This document shows, in pieces, positions 19,564 through 28,928 of a stretch of DNA of 64,000 nucleotides. Position numbers and translations under genes: made by a program. The notes beneath the pieces were generated by a model. That model did not search any database, was not told the DNA's origin, and saw only the letters and a program-made list of their open reading frames with translations. Source of the stretch: Serratia sp. Ag1 (GTDB taxonomy: Bacteria > Pseudomonadota > Gammaproteobacteria > Enterobacterales > Enterobacteriaceae); contig NZ_JQEI01000023.1 in NCBI RefSeq assembly GCF_000743355.1, positions 62,001 through 126,000 of the forward strand. Direction: 5' to 3'. Each line of letters opens with the position of its first letter. Within the stretch, counting starts at the first letter, position 1.

Positions 19564-19591
19564 CTATCGGCCCTGCAAGCAGGGCCGATAG
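19564..19591 (+). terminator. Terminator hairpin of proY
   Basis: CTATCGGCCCTG (19564-19575) and CAGGGCCGATAG (19580-19591) form a perfect 12-bp stem with a CAAG loop, eight bases after the proY stop. No uridine tract follows. Confidence 0.7.
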
Positions 19592-19673
19592 GATGATATT
19601 CCCCGGCTAAAACAGCTCAAAAAACACTCTGCAGCGCGAAAATACGTTAACCTAAAATTCATCTTACGCATCC

Positions 19674-19727
19674 GCATCTCCACCCCTCGGCTCCTCCCCC
19701 GAGTTTGTCGATCAGAGAGGAGGGGAA
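19674..19727 (+). promoter_or_regulatory. Possible MalT boxes upstream of malZ
   Basis: Purine/pyrimidine-rich blocks resembling the MalT box (GGGGATGAGG or GGGGAGGAGG) occur in both orientations. On the minus strand they are GGGGTGGAGA (19676-19685) and GGGGGAGGAG (19691-19700). On the plus strand there is GAGGAGGGGAAA (19716-19727). Each has one to three mismatches. MalT control of malZ is known in E. coli; the sites here are tentative. Confidence 0.35.
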
Positions 19728-19787
19728 ATGGCATGCAACGTGGCATTGTTCGGGGCATTGAATCGTGCCGTCTATAGGAGAACCTTC

Positions 19788-21611
19788 ATGCTTAATGCCT
19801 GGCACCAGCCCGTCCCCCCATTTGTGGTGAAGAAAGGGCAACGTCTGGAGATCACGCTGTGGTTACAGGGCGATGATCTGCCCGAACAGGTCTTGTTGCG
19901 CACCGAGCCGGATAATGAGGAATGGTTGCTGAAAATGAAGGCGCAGGCTTCGGAAGGAATGTGGCGTTACCACGCCAGCCTGACGTTGAACGAAGGGGAA
20001 GCCACCCGGCGCTACTGTTTCAAACTGCTGTGGGCCCATCGCCAGCAGTGGTTTGGCCCGCAGGGTTGGTCGCTGATCCCGCCGGGGCAACTGGCGCAGT
20101 TCGCGGTCGATGAACCGAATCATAGCCCGATGTGGGTGGCCGATCAGGTGTTTTACCAGATATTCCCCGATCGCTTTGCCAGCAGCGGTGCGGCGCATGG
20201 GATTGCCAGCGGCAGCTATCATCACCATGCGGCGGGTTGCGATGTGATCCGCCGTGATTGGCAGCACCCGCTGGAAGAACAACATTCGGCTTCCACCTTT
20301 TATGGCGGCGATCTGGATGGCATCAGCGAGAAACTGCCGTACCTGCAGCAGCTAGGCGTAACGGCGCTGTATCTCAATCCGGTTTTCACCTCGCCGAGCG
20401 TGCATAAATATGACACTGATGATTATTACCAGGTCGATCCGCACTTTGGGGGCAACGAGGCGCTGCAACGTTTGCGAGTAAGCACTCACCAGGTGGGGAT
20501 GAAAATGCTGTTGGATGGGGTTTTCAACCATACTGGTGATTCACATCCGTGGTTCGATCGCTATCAACAGGCTGAACAGGGGGCTTGCCATAACCCGGAT
20601 TCCCCTTACCGTGGCTGGTTTAATTTTTACCCGGATGGGGAAGCGTTGACCTGGAAAGGCCACACTAATCTGCCCAAACTCAATTTTGCCGAACCACAGG
20701 TGGTGGACGCCATTTATCGTGCCGACAACAGCGTGGTGCGCCACTGGATGCGGCCACCTTACAGCATTGATGGCTGGCGGCTGGACGTGGTGCATATGCT
20801 GGGGGAGAACGGCGGTGCGGGCGGTAACCTGCATCATTTGGCCGGGATTTATCAGGCGGTTAAGCAGGAGAACCCGCAAGCCTATGTTCTGGGCGAGCAT
20901 TTTGGCGATGCTCGGCGCTGGCTGCATGCCGGGGTTGAAGATGCCGCGATGAACTATGTGGGCTTTGCCTTGCCGGTGCGGGCGTTTCTGGCGGGGCAGG
21001 ACGTGGCTTATCATCCGGTACAGATCGATGCAGCCACCTGCGCGGAGTGGATGGACGGTTATCGTGCCGGGTTGCCGCACAATCGCCAGCTTATTCAGTT
21101 TAATCAGCTAGATAGCCACGATACCGCGCGTTTTCTGACGATGCTGGAGAATAATACCCAGCGTATGCAGATGGCGGCGGTGTGGCTGATGAGCTGGATT
21201 GGCGTGCCTTGCCTGTATTATGGCGATGAAATCGGCCTGGACGGTGGCAACGATCCGTTCTGCCGCAAAACCTTCCCGTGGGATGAAAACCAGTGGAATC
21301 ACCGGTTGTTGAACCTGTTCCGCCACCTGATTGCGTTGCGTAAACAGAGTAAAGCGCTGCGGCGTGGGGGTTGCCAGGTATTGTATGCCACAGGGGAAAC
21401 TCTGGTGTTTGTGCGTACTTACCAGCAAGAACAGGTGCTGGTGGCATTACAGCGTTGCGGCAATGGCGACGTGGTGTTGCCCTATAACCCCCTGTTGCCA
21501 GCGGGTGCATGGCAACGGTTAGAAGGTGAAGGCGAACTCAACGCAGTGGACAATGGGCTACAACTGCGGTTGGGGGCGGAGTCTGCCTCCATCTGGCGGT
21601 TAAATCATTAA
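19788..21611 (+). CDS. malZ: MalZ, maltodextrin glucosidase
   Basis: Cytoplasmic GH13 alpha-glucosidase that removes glucose from the reducing end of maltodextrins (607 aa). The ATG at 19788 follows an AGGAG site; the upstream in-frame ATG at 19728 lacks one and is rejected. An N-terminal beta-sandwich domain (about 1-110) precedes the catalytic barrel, with nucleophile Asp333 in GWRLDVVH, acid/base Glu370 in GEHFGD and Asp445 in LDSHDT. It is monocistronic between proY and the polyol operon. Confidence 0.97.
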   Translation: MLNAWHQPVPPFVVKKGQRLEITLWLQGDDLPEQVLLRTEPDNEEWLLKMKAQASEGMWRYHASLTLNEGEATRRYCFKLLWAHRQQWFGPQGWSLIPPGQLAQFAVDEPNHSPMWVADQVFYQIFPDRFASSGAAHGIASGSYHHHAAGCDVIRRDWQHPLEEQHSASTFYGGDLDGISEKLPYLQQLGVTALYLNPVFTSPSVHKYDTDDYYQVDPHFGGNEALQRLRVSTHQVGMKMLLDGVFNHTGDSHPWFDRYQQAEQGACHNPDSPYRGWFNFYPDGEALTWKGHTNLPKLNFAEPQVVDAIYRADNSVVRHWMRPPYSIDGWRLDVVHMLGENGGAGGNLHHLAGIYQAVKQENPQAYVLGEHFGDARRWLHAGVEDAAMNYVGFALPVRAFLAGQDVAYHPVQIDAATCAEWMDGYRAGLPHNRQLIQFNQLDSHDTARFLTMLENNTQRMQMAAVWLMSWIGVPCLYYGDEIGLDGGNDPFCRKTFPWDENQWNHRLLNLFRHLIALRKQSKALRRGGCQVLYATGETLVFVRTYQQEQVLVALQRCGNGDVVLPYNPLLPAGAWQRLEGEGELNAVDNGLQLRLGAESASIWRLNH

Positions 21612-21629
21612 ACCTCATTAACGCCAGCA

Positions 21630-21663
21630 GGTGGTGCGTTGTACTCAATGGCAACGCACCGCC
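21630..21663 (+). terminator. Hairpin after malZ
   Basis: GGTGCGTTG (21633-21641) and CAACGCACC (21652-21660) pair perfectly, with an outer AGG/CCT extension. It lies 20-50 bases after the malZ stop. The U-tract is absent. Confidence 0.55.
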
Positions 21664-21774
21664 TGTTAGGTCGAATTTCTCATACATTCCCCTCGGTATT
21701 CTCAAGCACTCGCCCTTGGCTAATGTGATCACGATCTGAAATCTGTAGCACTTTTAGACTAGATGTTAACGAAC

Positions 21775-21820
21775 TGTGACTCTGTTCAAACATTTGTTTT
21801 CTGAGCTTTGGTTATATGAT
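21775..21820 (+). promoter_or_regulatory. Candidate CRP site and -10 box of the polyol operon
   Basis: TGTGACTCTGTTCAAA (21775-21790) matches the CRP pattern TGTGA-N6-TCACA at nine of ten informative positions. A TATGAT hexamer at 21815-21820 would put the transcription start near 21826, i.e. the CRP centre about 43 bases upstream, close to class II geometry. A weaker CRP-like site begins at 21724. All of this is pattern-based. Confidence 0.5.
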
Positions 21821-21824
21821 CTCC

Positions 21825-21843
21825 AATGTTTACGTTGTCATTT
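21825..21843 (-). promoter_or_regulatory. Operator site O1 of the polyol operon
   Basis: On the minus strand this reads AAATGACAACGTAAACATT, identical to O2 (21921-21939) except for one base. It would overlap the predicted transcription start, where a LacI-family repressor would block RNA polymerase. The likely binder is the convergent LacI-family gene at 29657-30655. Confidence 0.6.
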
Positions 21844-21920
21844 CTTATCTTGGTGGGAGTTAAAGGGTTATTTCATTGAAATATAATCATTAATAATATT
21901 TTCATTATTATTTTTATGAA

Positions 21921-21939
21921 AAATGACAACGTCAACATT
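21921..21939 (+). promoter_or_regulatory. Operator site O2 of the polyol operon
   Basis: AAATGACAACGTCAACATT, containing the palindrome TGAC-AAC-GTCA. It lies 96 bp (about nine helical turns) from O1 centre to centre and in inverted orientation, 40 bp before the first gene. The spacing suits repression by DNA looping. The overlapping ATG at 21916 is therefore unlikely to be the true start of the dehydrogenase. Confidence 0.6.
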
Positions 21940-21978
21940 TTGGTTTTCAGTCGGTTAAAATTGAAAATGGAGAAGAAA

Positions 21979-23046
21979 ATGAGCCAGTTACCAGAGAAGA
22001 TGCGAGCGGTAGTTTGTCATGGTCCACAGGATTACCGTTTTGAACAAGTGCCGACTCCGTTGCCAAAAGCCAAGGAGTTAGTGATCAAGGTTGAAGGTTG
22101 TGGGATCTGTGCCGGAGACTGTAAATGTAAAAATGGTGCTCAGATGTTCTGGGGCGAAACACCTTGGGTGAAACCCCCGGTGGTGCCGGGCCACGAGTTT
22201 TATGGCCGCATTGCCGCCATGGGGCCAGGGGCAGAGAAGAAGTACAAAATTGGCGAGCGGGTGATCGCCGAACAGATCGTACCGTGCTGGGAATGCCGTT
22301 ACTGCAAGTCCGGCAGCTATTGGATGTGTGAAACGCACAATATTTATGGTTTCCAGAAAGATGTCGCCGAAGGGGGGATGGCGGAATATATGCGTTTTTC
22401 GGAAAACGCCATTGTGCATAAGATCCCTGAAAGCCTGAGCCACGAAGATGCGGTGCTGATCGAACCGATGGCCTGTGCCATCCACACCGTGGCGCGCGGT
22501 GATATCCAACTGGATGACGTCGTAGTGCTGGCCGGGGCCGGGCCGCTTGGGTTATGCATGGTGCAGGTCGCGCGCTTGAAAACGCCGAAAAAGCTGATTG
22601 TCATTGATGCCATTGATGAGCGTTTGGAGCTTGCCAAAGAATTTGGTGCCGATGTGGTGATCAACCCATTGAAAGAAGATGCCGATAAAATCGTTAAGGC
22701 CTTAACCGGCGGCTACGGTTGCGATGTCTATATTGAAGCGACTGGGGCTCCCATCGGTGTGACTCAGGGTTTGCAGATGATCCGCAAATTGGGGCGTTTT
22801 GTTGAGTTCAGCGTATTTGGCAAAGAAACCACCGTCGATTGGTCGATTATTGGCGATCGCAAAGAATTGGATATTCGCGGCGCGCATTTGGCTCCTTACA
22901 GTTATGAAATCGCCATCGATCTGTTTGAACGCGGTTTAGTGACTTCCAGAGGCGTAGTTACCCACAGTTATTCATTAAACGATTGGGATCAGGCTTTCGC
23001 CATCGCCGACTCCACGGACTCTATTAAAGTGGTACTGGTTCCTTAA
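21979..23046 (+). CDS. Zinc-dependent alcohol/polyol dehydrogenase (MDR family)
   Basis: Medium-chain dehydrogenase/reductase of 355 aa, probably oxidising a polyol to a ketose with NAD. The catalytic zinc region GCGICAGDC, the GHEF motif, the structural-zinc cysteine cluster CWECRYCKSGSYWMC and the Rossmann motif LAGAGPLGLCM are all present. The ATG at 21979 follows GGAGAAG; longer starts at 21916 or 21967 are less likely. It is the first gene of a seven-gene operon. The downstream L-xylulokinase suggests that the product is L-xylulose, so the substrate could be xylitol or L-arabitol; this is inference. Confidence 0.85.
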   Translation: MSQLPEKMRAVVCHGPQDYRFEQVPTPLPKAKELVIKVEGCGICAGDCKCKNGAQMFWGETPWVKPPVVPGHEFYGRIAAMGPGAEKKYKIGERVIAEQIVPCWECRYCKSGSYWMCETHNIYGFQKDVAEGGMAEYMRFSENAIVHKIPESLSHEDAVLIEPMACAIHTVARGDIQLDDVVVLAGAGPLGLCMVQVARLKTPKKLIVIDAIDERLELAKEFGADVVINPLKEDADKIVKALTGGYGCDVYIEATGAPIGVTQGLQMIRKLGRFVEFSVFGKETTVDWSIIGDRKELDIRGAHLAPYSYEIAIDLFERGLVTSRGVVTHSYSLNDWDQAFAIADSTDSIKVVLVP

Positions 23047-23113
23047 TACCCTGCATTAATAAGTACATATTGTTGTTCTGATAATAATGACTCACCCTAC
23101 AGGAGAATAAAAT

Positions 23114-24031
23114 ATGTTTTCTTTTATCAAAAAAACGCTGCCTGCTATTGTTGCTGGCGGGATGTTGATCGCCAGTCATTCAGTCATCGCCAAACCAATC
23201 ACGATTGGTGTCTCTTTTCAGGAGATGAATAACGAATATTTTGTTTCAATGAAACAGGCATTAGAACAGGCGGCCAATGATATTGGTGCCAAAGTTTATA
23301 TTGCCGATGCTCGTCATGATGTATCAAAACAAATTAATGACGTTGAAGATATGTTGCAAAAGAAAGTGGATATTCTGCTGATTAACCCGACGGATTCGGT
23401 TGGCGTGCAGTCGGCAGTGATGTCGGCACACAAGGCCGGAGCGGTAGTGGTGGCGATCGATGCACAAGCCGAAGGCCCGCTGGATTCATTTGTCGGTTCA
23501 GAAAACTATGACGCCGGTTTCCAGGCTGGTGAATATCTGGCGAAATCATTGGGTAACAAGGGCAAAGTGGCGATTCTGGACGGTATCCCGGTGGTGCCGA
23601 TCCTTGAACGCGTGCGCGGCTTTGAAGATGCAATTAAAAAGCACCCGGAGATGCAGATTGTCACCAAGCTAAACGGTAAGCAAGAGCGTGATACTGCGCT
23701 GACGGTGACCGAAAACATGTTGCAGTCGACGCCCGATCTGGCCGGTATCTTCAGCGTTAACGACGTAGGTGCCCTGGGAGCCTTGGCTGCAATTGAAAGC
23801 AACGGTGCCAAGGTCAAACTGGTGAGCGTTGACGGCCACCCGGAAGCGATTAAGGAGATCCTGAAACCGAACTCGCCGTTTATTGCCACCTCTGCCCAGT
23901 TCCCCCGCGATCAGATGCGTATTGCCTTGGGGATTGCGCTGGCCCGCCACTGGGGAGCTAACGTACCGAAAACCATTCCGGTAAAAGTGAAGCTGATCGA
24001 CAGCAGTAACGCGACCGGTTTTAGTTGGTAA
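23114..24031 (+). CDS. Ribose-type ABC transporter periplasmic sugar-binding protein
   Basis: Periplasmic binding protein of the RbsB class (peripla_BP_4), 305 aa. The signal peptide covers about residues 1-26 (cleavage after VIA or nearby). The characteristic motifs ISFQEMNNEYF-like start, DARHDVSKQINDVEDML and DINPTDSVG-like ligand segments are present (here LLINPTDSVG). A good AGGAG site precedes the ATG. It is followed by a 9-bp hairpin, then the ATPase gene. The ligand is likely the polyol or pentose handled by the operon enzymes. Confidence 0.88.
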   Translation: MFSFIKKTLPAIVAGGMLIASHSVIAKPITIGVSFQEMNNEYFVSMKQALEQAANDIGAKVYIADARHDVSKQINDVEDMLQKKVDILLINPTDSVGVQSAVMSAHKAGAVVVAIDAQAEGPLDSFVGSENYDAGFQAGEYLAKSLGNKGKVAILDGIPVVPILERVRGFEDAIKKHPEMQIVTKLNGKQERDTALTVTENMLQSTPDLAGIFSVNDVGALGALAAIESNGAKVKLVSVDGHPEAIKEILKPNSPFIATSAQFPRDQMRIALGIALARHWGANVPKTIPVKVKLIDSSNATGFSW

Positions 24032-24040
24032 GCGCTCGGT

Positions 24041-24066
24041 ATCGCTCTGTCTGGAGGCAGAGCGAT
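24041..24066 (+). other. Intercistronic hairpin after the binding-protein gene
   Basis: ATCGCTCTG (24041-24049) and CAGAGCGAT (24058-24066) form a perfect 9-bp stem without a T-run, in the 54-bp gap between the binding-protein and ATPase genes. Such hairpins often stabilise the upstream mRNA so that binding protein is made in excess; this role is inferred. Confidence 0.6.
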
Positions 24067-24085
24067 AATTGCAGAGGAGTTTATC

Positions 24086-25576
24086 GTGACGGCACTATTA
24101 GAATTAAAGCAGATTAAGAAATCCTTTCCGGGGGTGAAAGCGTTAGATGGTATTGATCTGACTATTCAACCCGGCCAGATACATGCTTTGCTGGGGGAGA
24201 ACGGAGCCGGTAAATCAACGCTGGTTAAAATTATGTGTGGTATTCACCAGCCTGATTCTGGTGAAATATTTATGGAAGGTGAAAGCCAACATTTTGATAA
24301 TTATCGCCAAGCGATTGATGCGGGTGTGGGGATTATATTTCAAGAGTTCTCATTAATTCCTTATATGAACGCCATTGATAATATATTCCTCAATCGGGAA
24401 ATTAAAACGCATTGGGGATTATTAGACCGCAAGGCGATGCGTAAAAAAGCCGAATCGATATTTAAACGCCTGGCGGTCAATATCGATCTCGATTGCCCGG
24501 TTGAACAACTCAGCGTTGCCCAACAGCAGTTTGTCGAGATTGCCAAGGCGCTGTCGCTGGACGCACGCGTGCTGGTGCTGGACGAACCTACCGCCACGTT
24601 GACTCCCGGCGAAGCCGAGCACCTGTTCAGCGTGATGAACGATCTGAAATTGCTTGGTGTCGGCATGGTGTTTATCTCGCATCATCTGGACGAAATCTTC
24701 ACCGTTTGCGACCAGATTACCGTGCTGCGCGACGGCACTTATGTGCAGACGTTGCCCACGGCTGAGACAAACGTGGATGAACTGGTGAAGCTGATGGTTG
24801 GGCGCAAGATTGAGAACACCTTTCCGCCGAAGCGGCACGCGGTAAACACGCAGGTGCGTCTGCTGGAAGCCAGCATTCAGCGCAGCAAACACCAGCAAAC
24901 AGACAACTTTCACCTGTTCAAAGGCGAGATTCTGGGCTTTGCCGGGTTAGTGGGATCTGGCCGTACGGAAACGGTATCGGCATTGATTGGTGCAAGTGCT
25001 TGCTATCACAAGCAGGTCAGCCTTAACGGGCAGGCGGTAACGCTGCGCAGCCCGGCGGAGGCGCTAAAGCGGGGTATCGGTCTGTTGCCGGAAAGCCGCA
25101 AAACCGAAGGGTTGGTATTGCCGTTCTCGGTTGCCCAGAACATTACGCTCAATCGCCACGAGCGGTTCGGCAGGTTTTTGGTCAACGCTCGCAAGGATAG
25201 CGCGAATGTGCGCCGCCTGATCCTGGAAGTGGGGGTGAAAACGCCGAGCCCGGATACCACGGTCAACACCCTGAGCGGTGGCAATCAACAGAAGGTCGTC
25301 ATTGCCCGCTGGCTGAACAATGACTGCAACATCCTTATTTTCGATGAACCGACGCGTGGGATTGACGTGGGGGCGAAGTCTGAAATTTACCAGATGATGC
25401 AGCAGCTCACGCAGGAAGGCATCTCTATCATCATGATTTCATCAGAATTACCAGAGATTATCGGCGTCTGCGATCGCGTGCTGGTATTCCGTGCTGGCCA
25501 CATTGTTGCCGAACTGAGCGGTGATGAAATCGAGTCTCACAACATCATGCTTCACGCTACCGGGAGTGCGCTATGA
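24086..25576 (+). CDS. Ribose-type ABC transporter, double ATPase (RbsA type)
   Basis: Sugar-import ATPase of 496 aa with two ABC modules. The first has an intact Walker A (GENGAGKST), a signature-like LSVAQQQ and DEPTATL. The second has the degenerate Walker [10 protein letters not shown] lacking the lysine, as usual in this family, with LSGGNQQK and DEPTRGID. The start is GTG at 24086 after GAGGAG. The stop overlaps the permease start (ATGA-type). Confidence 0.92.
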   Translation: MTALLELKQIKKSFPGVKALDGIDLTIQPGQIHALLGENGAGKSTLVKIMCGIHQPDSGEIFMEGESQHFDNYRQAIDAGVGIIFQEFSLIPYMNAIDNIFLNREIKTHWGLLDRKAMRKKAESIFKRLAVNIDLDCPVEQLSVAQQQFVEIAKALSLDARVLVLDEPTATLTPGEAEHLFSVMNDLKLLGVGMVFISHHLDEIFTVCDQITVLRDGTYVQTLPTAETNVDELVKLMVGRKIENTFPPKRHAVNTQVRLLEASIQRSKHQQTDNFHLFKGEILGFAGLVGSGRTETVSALIGASACYHKQVSLNGQAVTLRSPAEALKRGIGLLPESRKTEGLVLPFSVAQNITLNRHERFGRFLVNARKDSANVRRLILEVGVKTPSPDTTVNTLSGGNQQKVVIARWLNNDCNILIFDEPTRGIDVGAKSEIYQMMQQLTQEGISIIMISSELPEIIGVCDRVLVFRAGHIVAELSGDEIESHNIMLHATGSAL

Positions 25577-26562
25577 TCGGAATTGAACAGTCTTCACCCG
25601 CCCGCTATGCCTCAACGCAGAGCCTCGGCAAACGCTGGGATAAATGGCTGCACCATCCCGCCGTGTTGCCATTTATCGGCTTTGTCATCCTGTTCGTGTT
25701 GATGAGCCTGTTTAATGACAGCTTTCTGACAGTGAATAACCTGACCAACGTGGCGCGGCAGGTGTCCATTAACGCCATTATTGCCGTGGGAATGACCTGC
25801 GCGATCTTGACCGGCGGTATCGATCTGTCGGTCGGGCCGGTGATGGCACTGTCTGGTTCAATTGCCGCCGGGTTGATGCTCGGTGGCATCCCCATTCCGC
25901 TGGCGATGGTTGCTGCGCTGTTGATCGGTGCTCTGTTCGGCTTGGCGAACGGTGCCTGTATCGCTTATCTGCGCATGCCGCCGATCATCGTGACATTAGC
26001 CTCTATGGGCATTGCCCGCGGTTTGGCGCTGCTGTACACCGGCGGTTATCCGATTTCCGGCCTGCCGGAGGTGTTTGCTTTCTTCGGGCGGGGTTCGTTT
26101 CTGGGCATTCAGGTGCCCATCCTGATCATGGCTGGTGTGTATGTTCTGGCGTGGCTGATGCTCAACCACCTGCCGTTTGGCCGCTATGTATACGCCATCG
26201 GCGGTAACGAAGAGGCTGCCCGCCTGAGCGGTATTCGCGTCTCTCGCTATAAGGTTCTGGTGTATGTGGTCAGCGGGGTGACGGCGGCGTTGGCCGGGCT
26301 GGTGCTGACTTCGCGCCTGATGAGCGGGCAGCCGAATGCCGGTGAAGGCTTTGAACTGGACGCGATCGCTGCCGTGGTGTTGGGTGGGGCGGCGATCTCG
26401 GGGGGCCGTGGGGCGATTATCGGCACCCTGGTTGGCGCGATGATGCTTGGCGTGTTGAACAACGGCCTCAACCTGATGAGCGTGTCACCTTACATTCAGA
26501 ACGTGGTGAAGGGCGGCATTATTCTTGCGGCTATTTACCTCAGTTCTAGCCGCCGTAAGTAA
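25573..26562 (+). CDS. Ribose-type ABC transporter permease (RbsC type)
   Basis: BPD_transp_2 inner-membrane permease, 329 aa with about eight to ten membrane segments. Family landmarks are the [20 protein letters not shown] stretch, [15 protein letters not shown], and [15 protein letters not shown] with [12 protein letters not shown] near the end. It starts within the stop of the ATPase gene, indicating coupled translation. With the binding protein and ATPase it makes a complete importer. Confidence 0.93.
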   Translation: MIGIEQSSPARYASTQSLGKRWDKWLHHPAVLPFIGFVILFVLMSLFNDSFLTVNNLTNVARQVSINAIIAVGMTCAILTGGIDLSVGPVMALSGSIAAGLMLGGIPIPLAMVAALLIGALFGLANGACIAYLRMPPIIVTLASMGIARGLALLYTGGYPISGLPEVFAFFGRGSFLGIQVPILIMAGVYVLAWLMLNHLPFGRYVYAIGGNEEAARLSGIRVSRYKVLVYVVSGVTAALAGLVLTSRLMSGQPNAGEGFELDAIAAVVLGGAAISGGRGAIIGTLVGAMMLGVLNNGLNLMSVSPYIQNVVKGGIILAAIYLSSSRRK

Positions 26563-26578
26563 CGGCAGGGGCAGAACA

Positions 26579-28072
26579 ATGAGATATTTTCTGGGCGTTG
26601 ATATTGGCGGAACCTTGATCAAGGCAGGGCTGTATCGAGCTGACGGTGAGGAAGTTGCCGTCGCGCAATGTGATGGTGAAGCGTTGTCGTTGCAACCGGG
26701 TTTCAGCGAGCGTGAGATGGAGGCGCTATGGCGGGATTTTTGTGCAACGACCCGCCAAGTGCTGCAACTGGCGGCAGTAAGCGGTGAGCAGGTGCGCGGT
26801 GTGAGCTTTTCGTCGCATGGTAAAGGGTTGTATGCGATTGATGCGCAGGGCAAACCGGTGCGCAACGGTATCGTTTCATCAGATACCCGTGCCAGTACGA
26901 GTACGATTGTCGCTGATTTACAGCAGCAAGGAGTGGAAGCGGCAACCTATCCACGCAGCCTGCAGCCGATTTGGAGCAGCCACCCGGCGGTGCTGTTGCG
27001 CTGGTTGAAGCAGCATGAGCCTGCGCAGTATGCCGCAATAGATGCGGTGCTGATGGCCCATGACTATCTGCGCTTTCGCCTGACCGGTGAGGTGGCGGCA
27101 GAGGTGACCAATATCTCTGGCAGCAACCTGTTTAATCAGCAGTTGGCGGCTTATGATCCACAACTGATGGCGGCTTTTGGCATAGACGAAGTGGTGGATA
27201 AAACCGCGCCGCTGCTGGGATCGGCTGAACTGGCCGGGCGGGTTACCGCCAGCGCCGCAGCGCAGTGCGGGTTGCCTGCCGGAACGGCGGTGTATGGTGG
27301 ACTGTTTGATGTGGTGGGAGCCGCACTGTGTTCCGGGGTTGTCGATGATCGCATCCTGAGCACGGTGGCGGGCACCTGGTCGATAGCGACCTGTGTGACT
27401 GAAAGCGTGATCCCATCTCCGCACCCGTTTGCCTGGGGGCGTTATTGCATGGCGGACCGCTATTTTGTGCATGAAGGTAGCCCGACTTCAGCGGGCAATC
27501 TGGCCTGGTTTTTACGCCAATTCTGTGACAATGACCAGCAGCGTTATGCGCAGTTCAACCGTTGGGTGGCTGAGCGCAGCGAGCGGCCAAGCGATATTGT
27601 GTTTTTACCCTACCTGTATGGTTCTAACCTCGGCAGCAATCTGCCCGGTGGGTTGATCGGCCTGGGTAGCCATCACGATCTGGCCGATGTTGTTCATGCG
27701 ATTTATCAGGGCATCGTGTTCTCGCACCTGGTTCATCAGGATCGCCTGGTGGCGCTGAACCCAAGGGTGGAGCGGATCCGCATGACCGGTGGCCCAACCC
27801 AATCGGCTATCTGGATGCAGATGTTTGCCAATGCGGGCAACTTGCCGCTGGAAGTGGTGGATATCCAGCAAAGCGGTTGCCGCGCTGCTGCTCTTTGCGC
27901 CGCCGTGGGGGCGGGCGAATACGCCAGCTTTAGCGAAGCGGTACAGGTCGTTCAGCCTAAATTACACACCTATTTCCCCGATGCCGCTGCCAATCGGCGT
28001 TTACGCGAGCGGTTTGCGGGCTATCTGGCGATCGCCCAGGCATTAAACGAGGTCAATTATGCAAAACACTAA
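26579..28072 (+). CDS. lyxK: L-xylulokinase (FGGY family, LyxK type)
   Basis: FGGY carbohydrate kinase of 497 aa, close in length to E. coli LyxK. It shows the N-terminal phosphate-binding loop DIGGTLIKAGLY and many LyxK-like blocks: HGKGLYAIDAQGKP, AHDYLRFRLTG, NISGSNLFN, GGLFDVVGAALCSG, GTWSIAT and HEGSPTSAGNLAWF. It would phosphorylate L-xylulose to L-xylulose 5-phosphate. The ATG at 26579 follows AGGGG; an earlier in-frame start inside the permease gene is rejected. Assignment to L-xylulose rather than another ketose rests on resemblance and on the two epimerases downstream. Confidence 0.85.
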   Translation: MRYFLGVDIGGTLIKAGLYRADGEEVAVAQCDGEALSLQPGFSEREMEALWRDFCATTRQVLQLAAVSGEQVRGVSFSSHGKGLYAIDAQGKPVRNGIVSSDTRASTSTIVADLQQQGVEAATYPRSLQPIWSSHPAVLLRWLKQHEPAQYAAIDAVLMAHDYLRFRLTGEVAAEVTNISGSNLFNQQLAAYDPQLMAAFGIDEVVDKTAPLLGSAELAGRVTASAAAQCGLPAGTAVYGGLFDVVGAALCSGVVDDRILSTVAGTWSIATCVTESVIPSPHPFAWGRYCMADRYFVHEGSPTSAGNLAWFLRQFCDNDQQRYAQFNRWVAERSERPSDIVFLPYLYGSNLGSNLPGGLIGLGSHHDLADVVHAIYQGIVFSHLVHQDRLVALNPRVERIRMTGGPTQSAIWMQMFANAGNLPLEVVDIQQSGCRAAALCAAVGAGEYASFSEAVQVVQPKLHTYFPDAAANRRLRERFAGYLAIAQALNEVNYAKH

Positions 28073-28928
28073 CACCCTGTGTCTGGGGCTATATGAGAAG
28101 GCGTTACCGGCACAGTTGGATTGGGCACAACGGTTAGGGATTGCCAGTGAGCTGGGTTTCCAGTTTATGGAGATCTCTATTGATGAGCAGCCTGAGCGCC
28201 AGCAGCGTTTGGATTGGGATCGTCAACAGCGTTTAGCGCTGATTAATGCTCGTTTTGACAGCGGCATTGCCTTGCCCAGCATGTGCCTGTCGGCACATCG
28301 GCGTTACCCTTTTGGCAGTGCCGATGCGGCTACCCGTCAGCAGGCACAGGTTTTGCTGGAGAAGGCGCTGGATTTCGCGGTGGACCTCGGTATCAGGAAT
28401 ATCCAACTGGCGGGGTATGACGTTTATTACGAAAGCTCGGATCGCCACACGCGCGAGCGTTTTATCGAAGGTATGCAGTGGTCGGTGGCGCTAGCGGCTA
28501 AAGCACAGGTGATGCTCTCTGTGGAGATCATGGATACCCCCTTTATCAACAGCATCAGTAAATGGCGCGAGTTTTCGCGGCAGATTGCCAGCCCGTGGTT
28601 CACCGTTTATCCCGATATTGGCAACCTGAGCGCTTGGGGTAACGATGTGGCTTTTGAGCTGGAACAGGGCATCGACAAGATCACGGCCATCCATCTGAAA
28701 GATACCCTACCGGTGGCTCCGGGGGCGGCGGGGCAGTTTCGTGACGTGCCTTTTGGCAGCGGCTGCGTTGATTTTGCCCATACCTTTGCCGTTTTAGACC
28801 GTTTGAAGTATCAGGGGCCGTTCCTGCTGGAGATGTGGGCGCGTAACGATGGCGAAGACAGGCAACATATCGCTCAAGCTAAACGCTGGATTGAGCAACA
28901 GAGGCAAATAGGGAGTATGGCATGTTGA
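28059..28928 (+). CDS. L-ribulose-5-phosphate 3-epimerase (UlaE/SgbU type)
   Basis: TIM-barrel epimerase of the xylose-isomerase-like superfamily, 289 aa. It should convert L-xylulose 5-phosphate to L-ribulose 5-phosphate. It shares the signature blocks [60 protein letters not shown] and [14 protein letters not shown], which carry the metal-binding Glu, Asp and His residues. It overlaps the kinase gene by 14 bases and the next gene by seven. Confidence 0.92.
   Translation: MQNTNTLCLGLYEKALPAQLDWAQRLGIASELGFQFMEISIDEQPERQQRLDWDRQQRLALINARFDSGIALPSMCLSAHRRYPFGSADAATRQQAQVLLEKALDFAVDLGIRNIQLAGYDVYYESSDRHTRERFIEGMQWSVALAAKAQVMLSVEIMDTPFINSISKWREFSRQIASPWFTVYPDIGNLSAWGNDVAFELEQGIDKITAIHLKDTLPVAPGAAGQFRDVPFGSGCVDFAHTFAVLDRLKYQGPFLLEMWARNDGEDRQHIAQAKRWIEQQRQIGSMAC

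Noticed and set aside
21916-21978. Earlier ATG for the polyol dehydrogenase
   Set aside because: The extra 21 residues overlap operator O2, lack a ribosome binding site and are not part of the MDR fold; ATG 21979 has GGAGAAG at proper distance.
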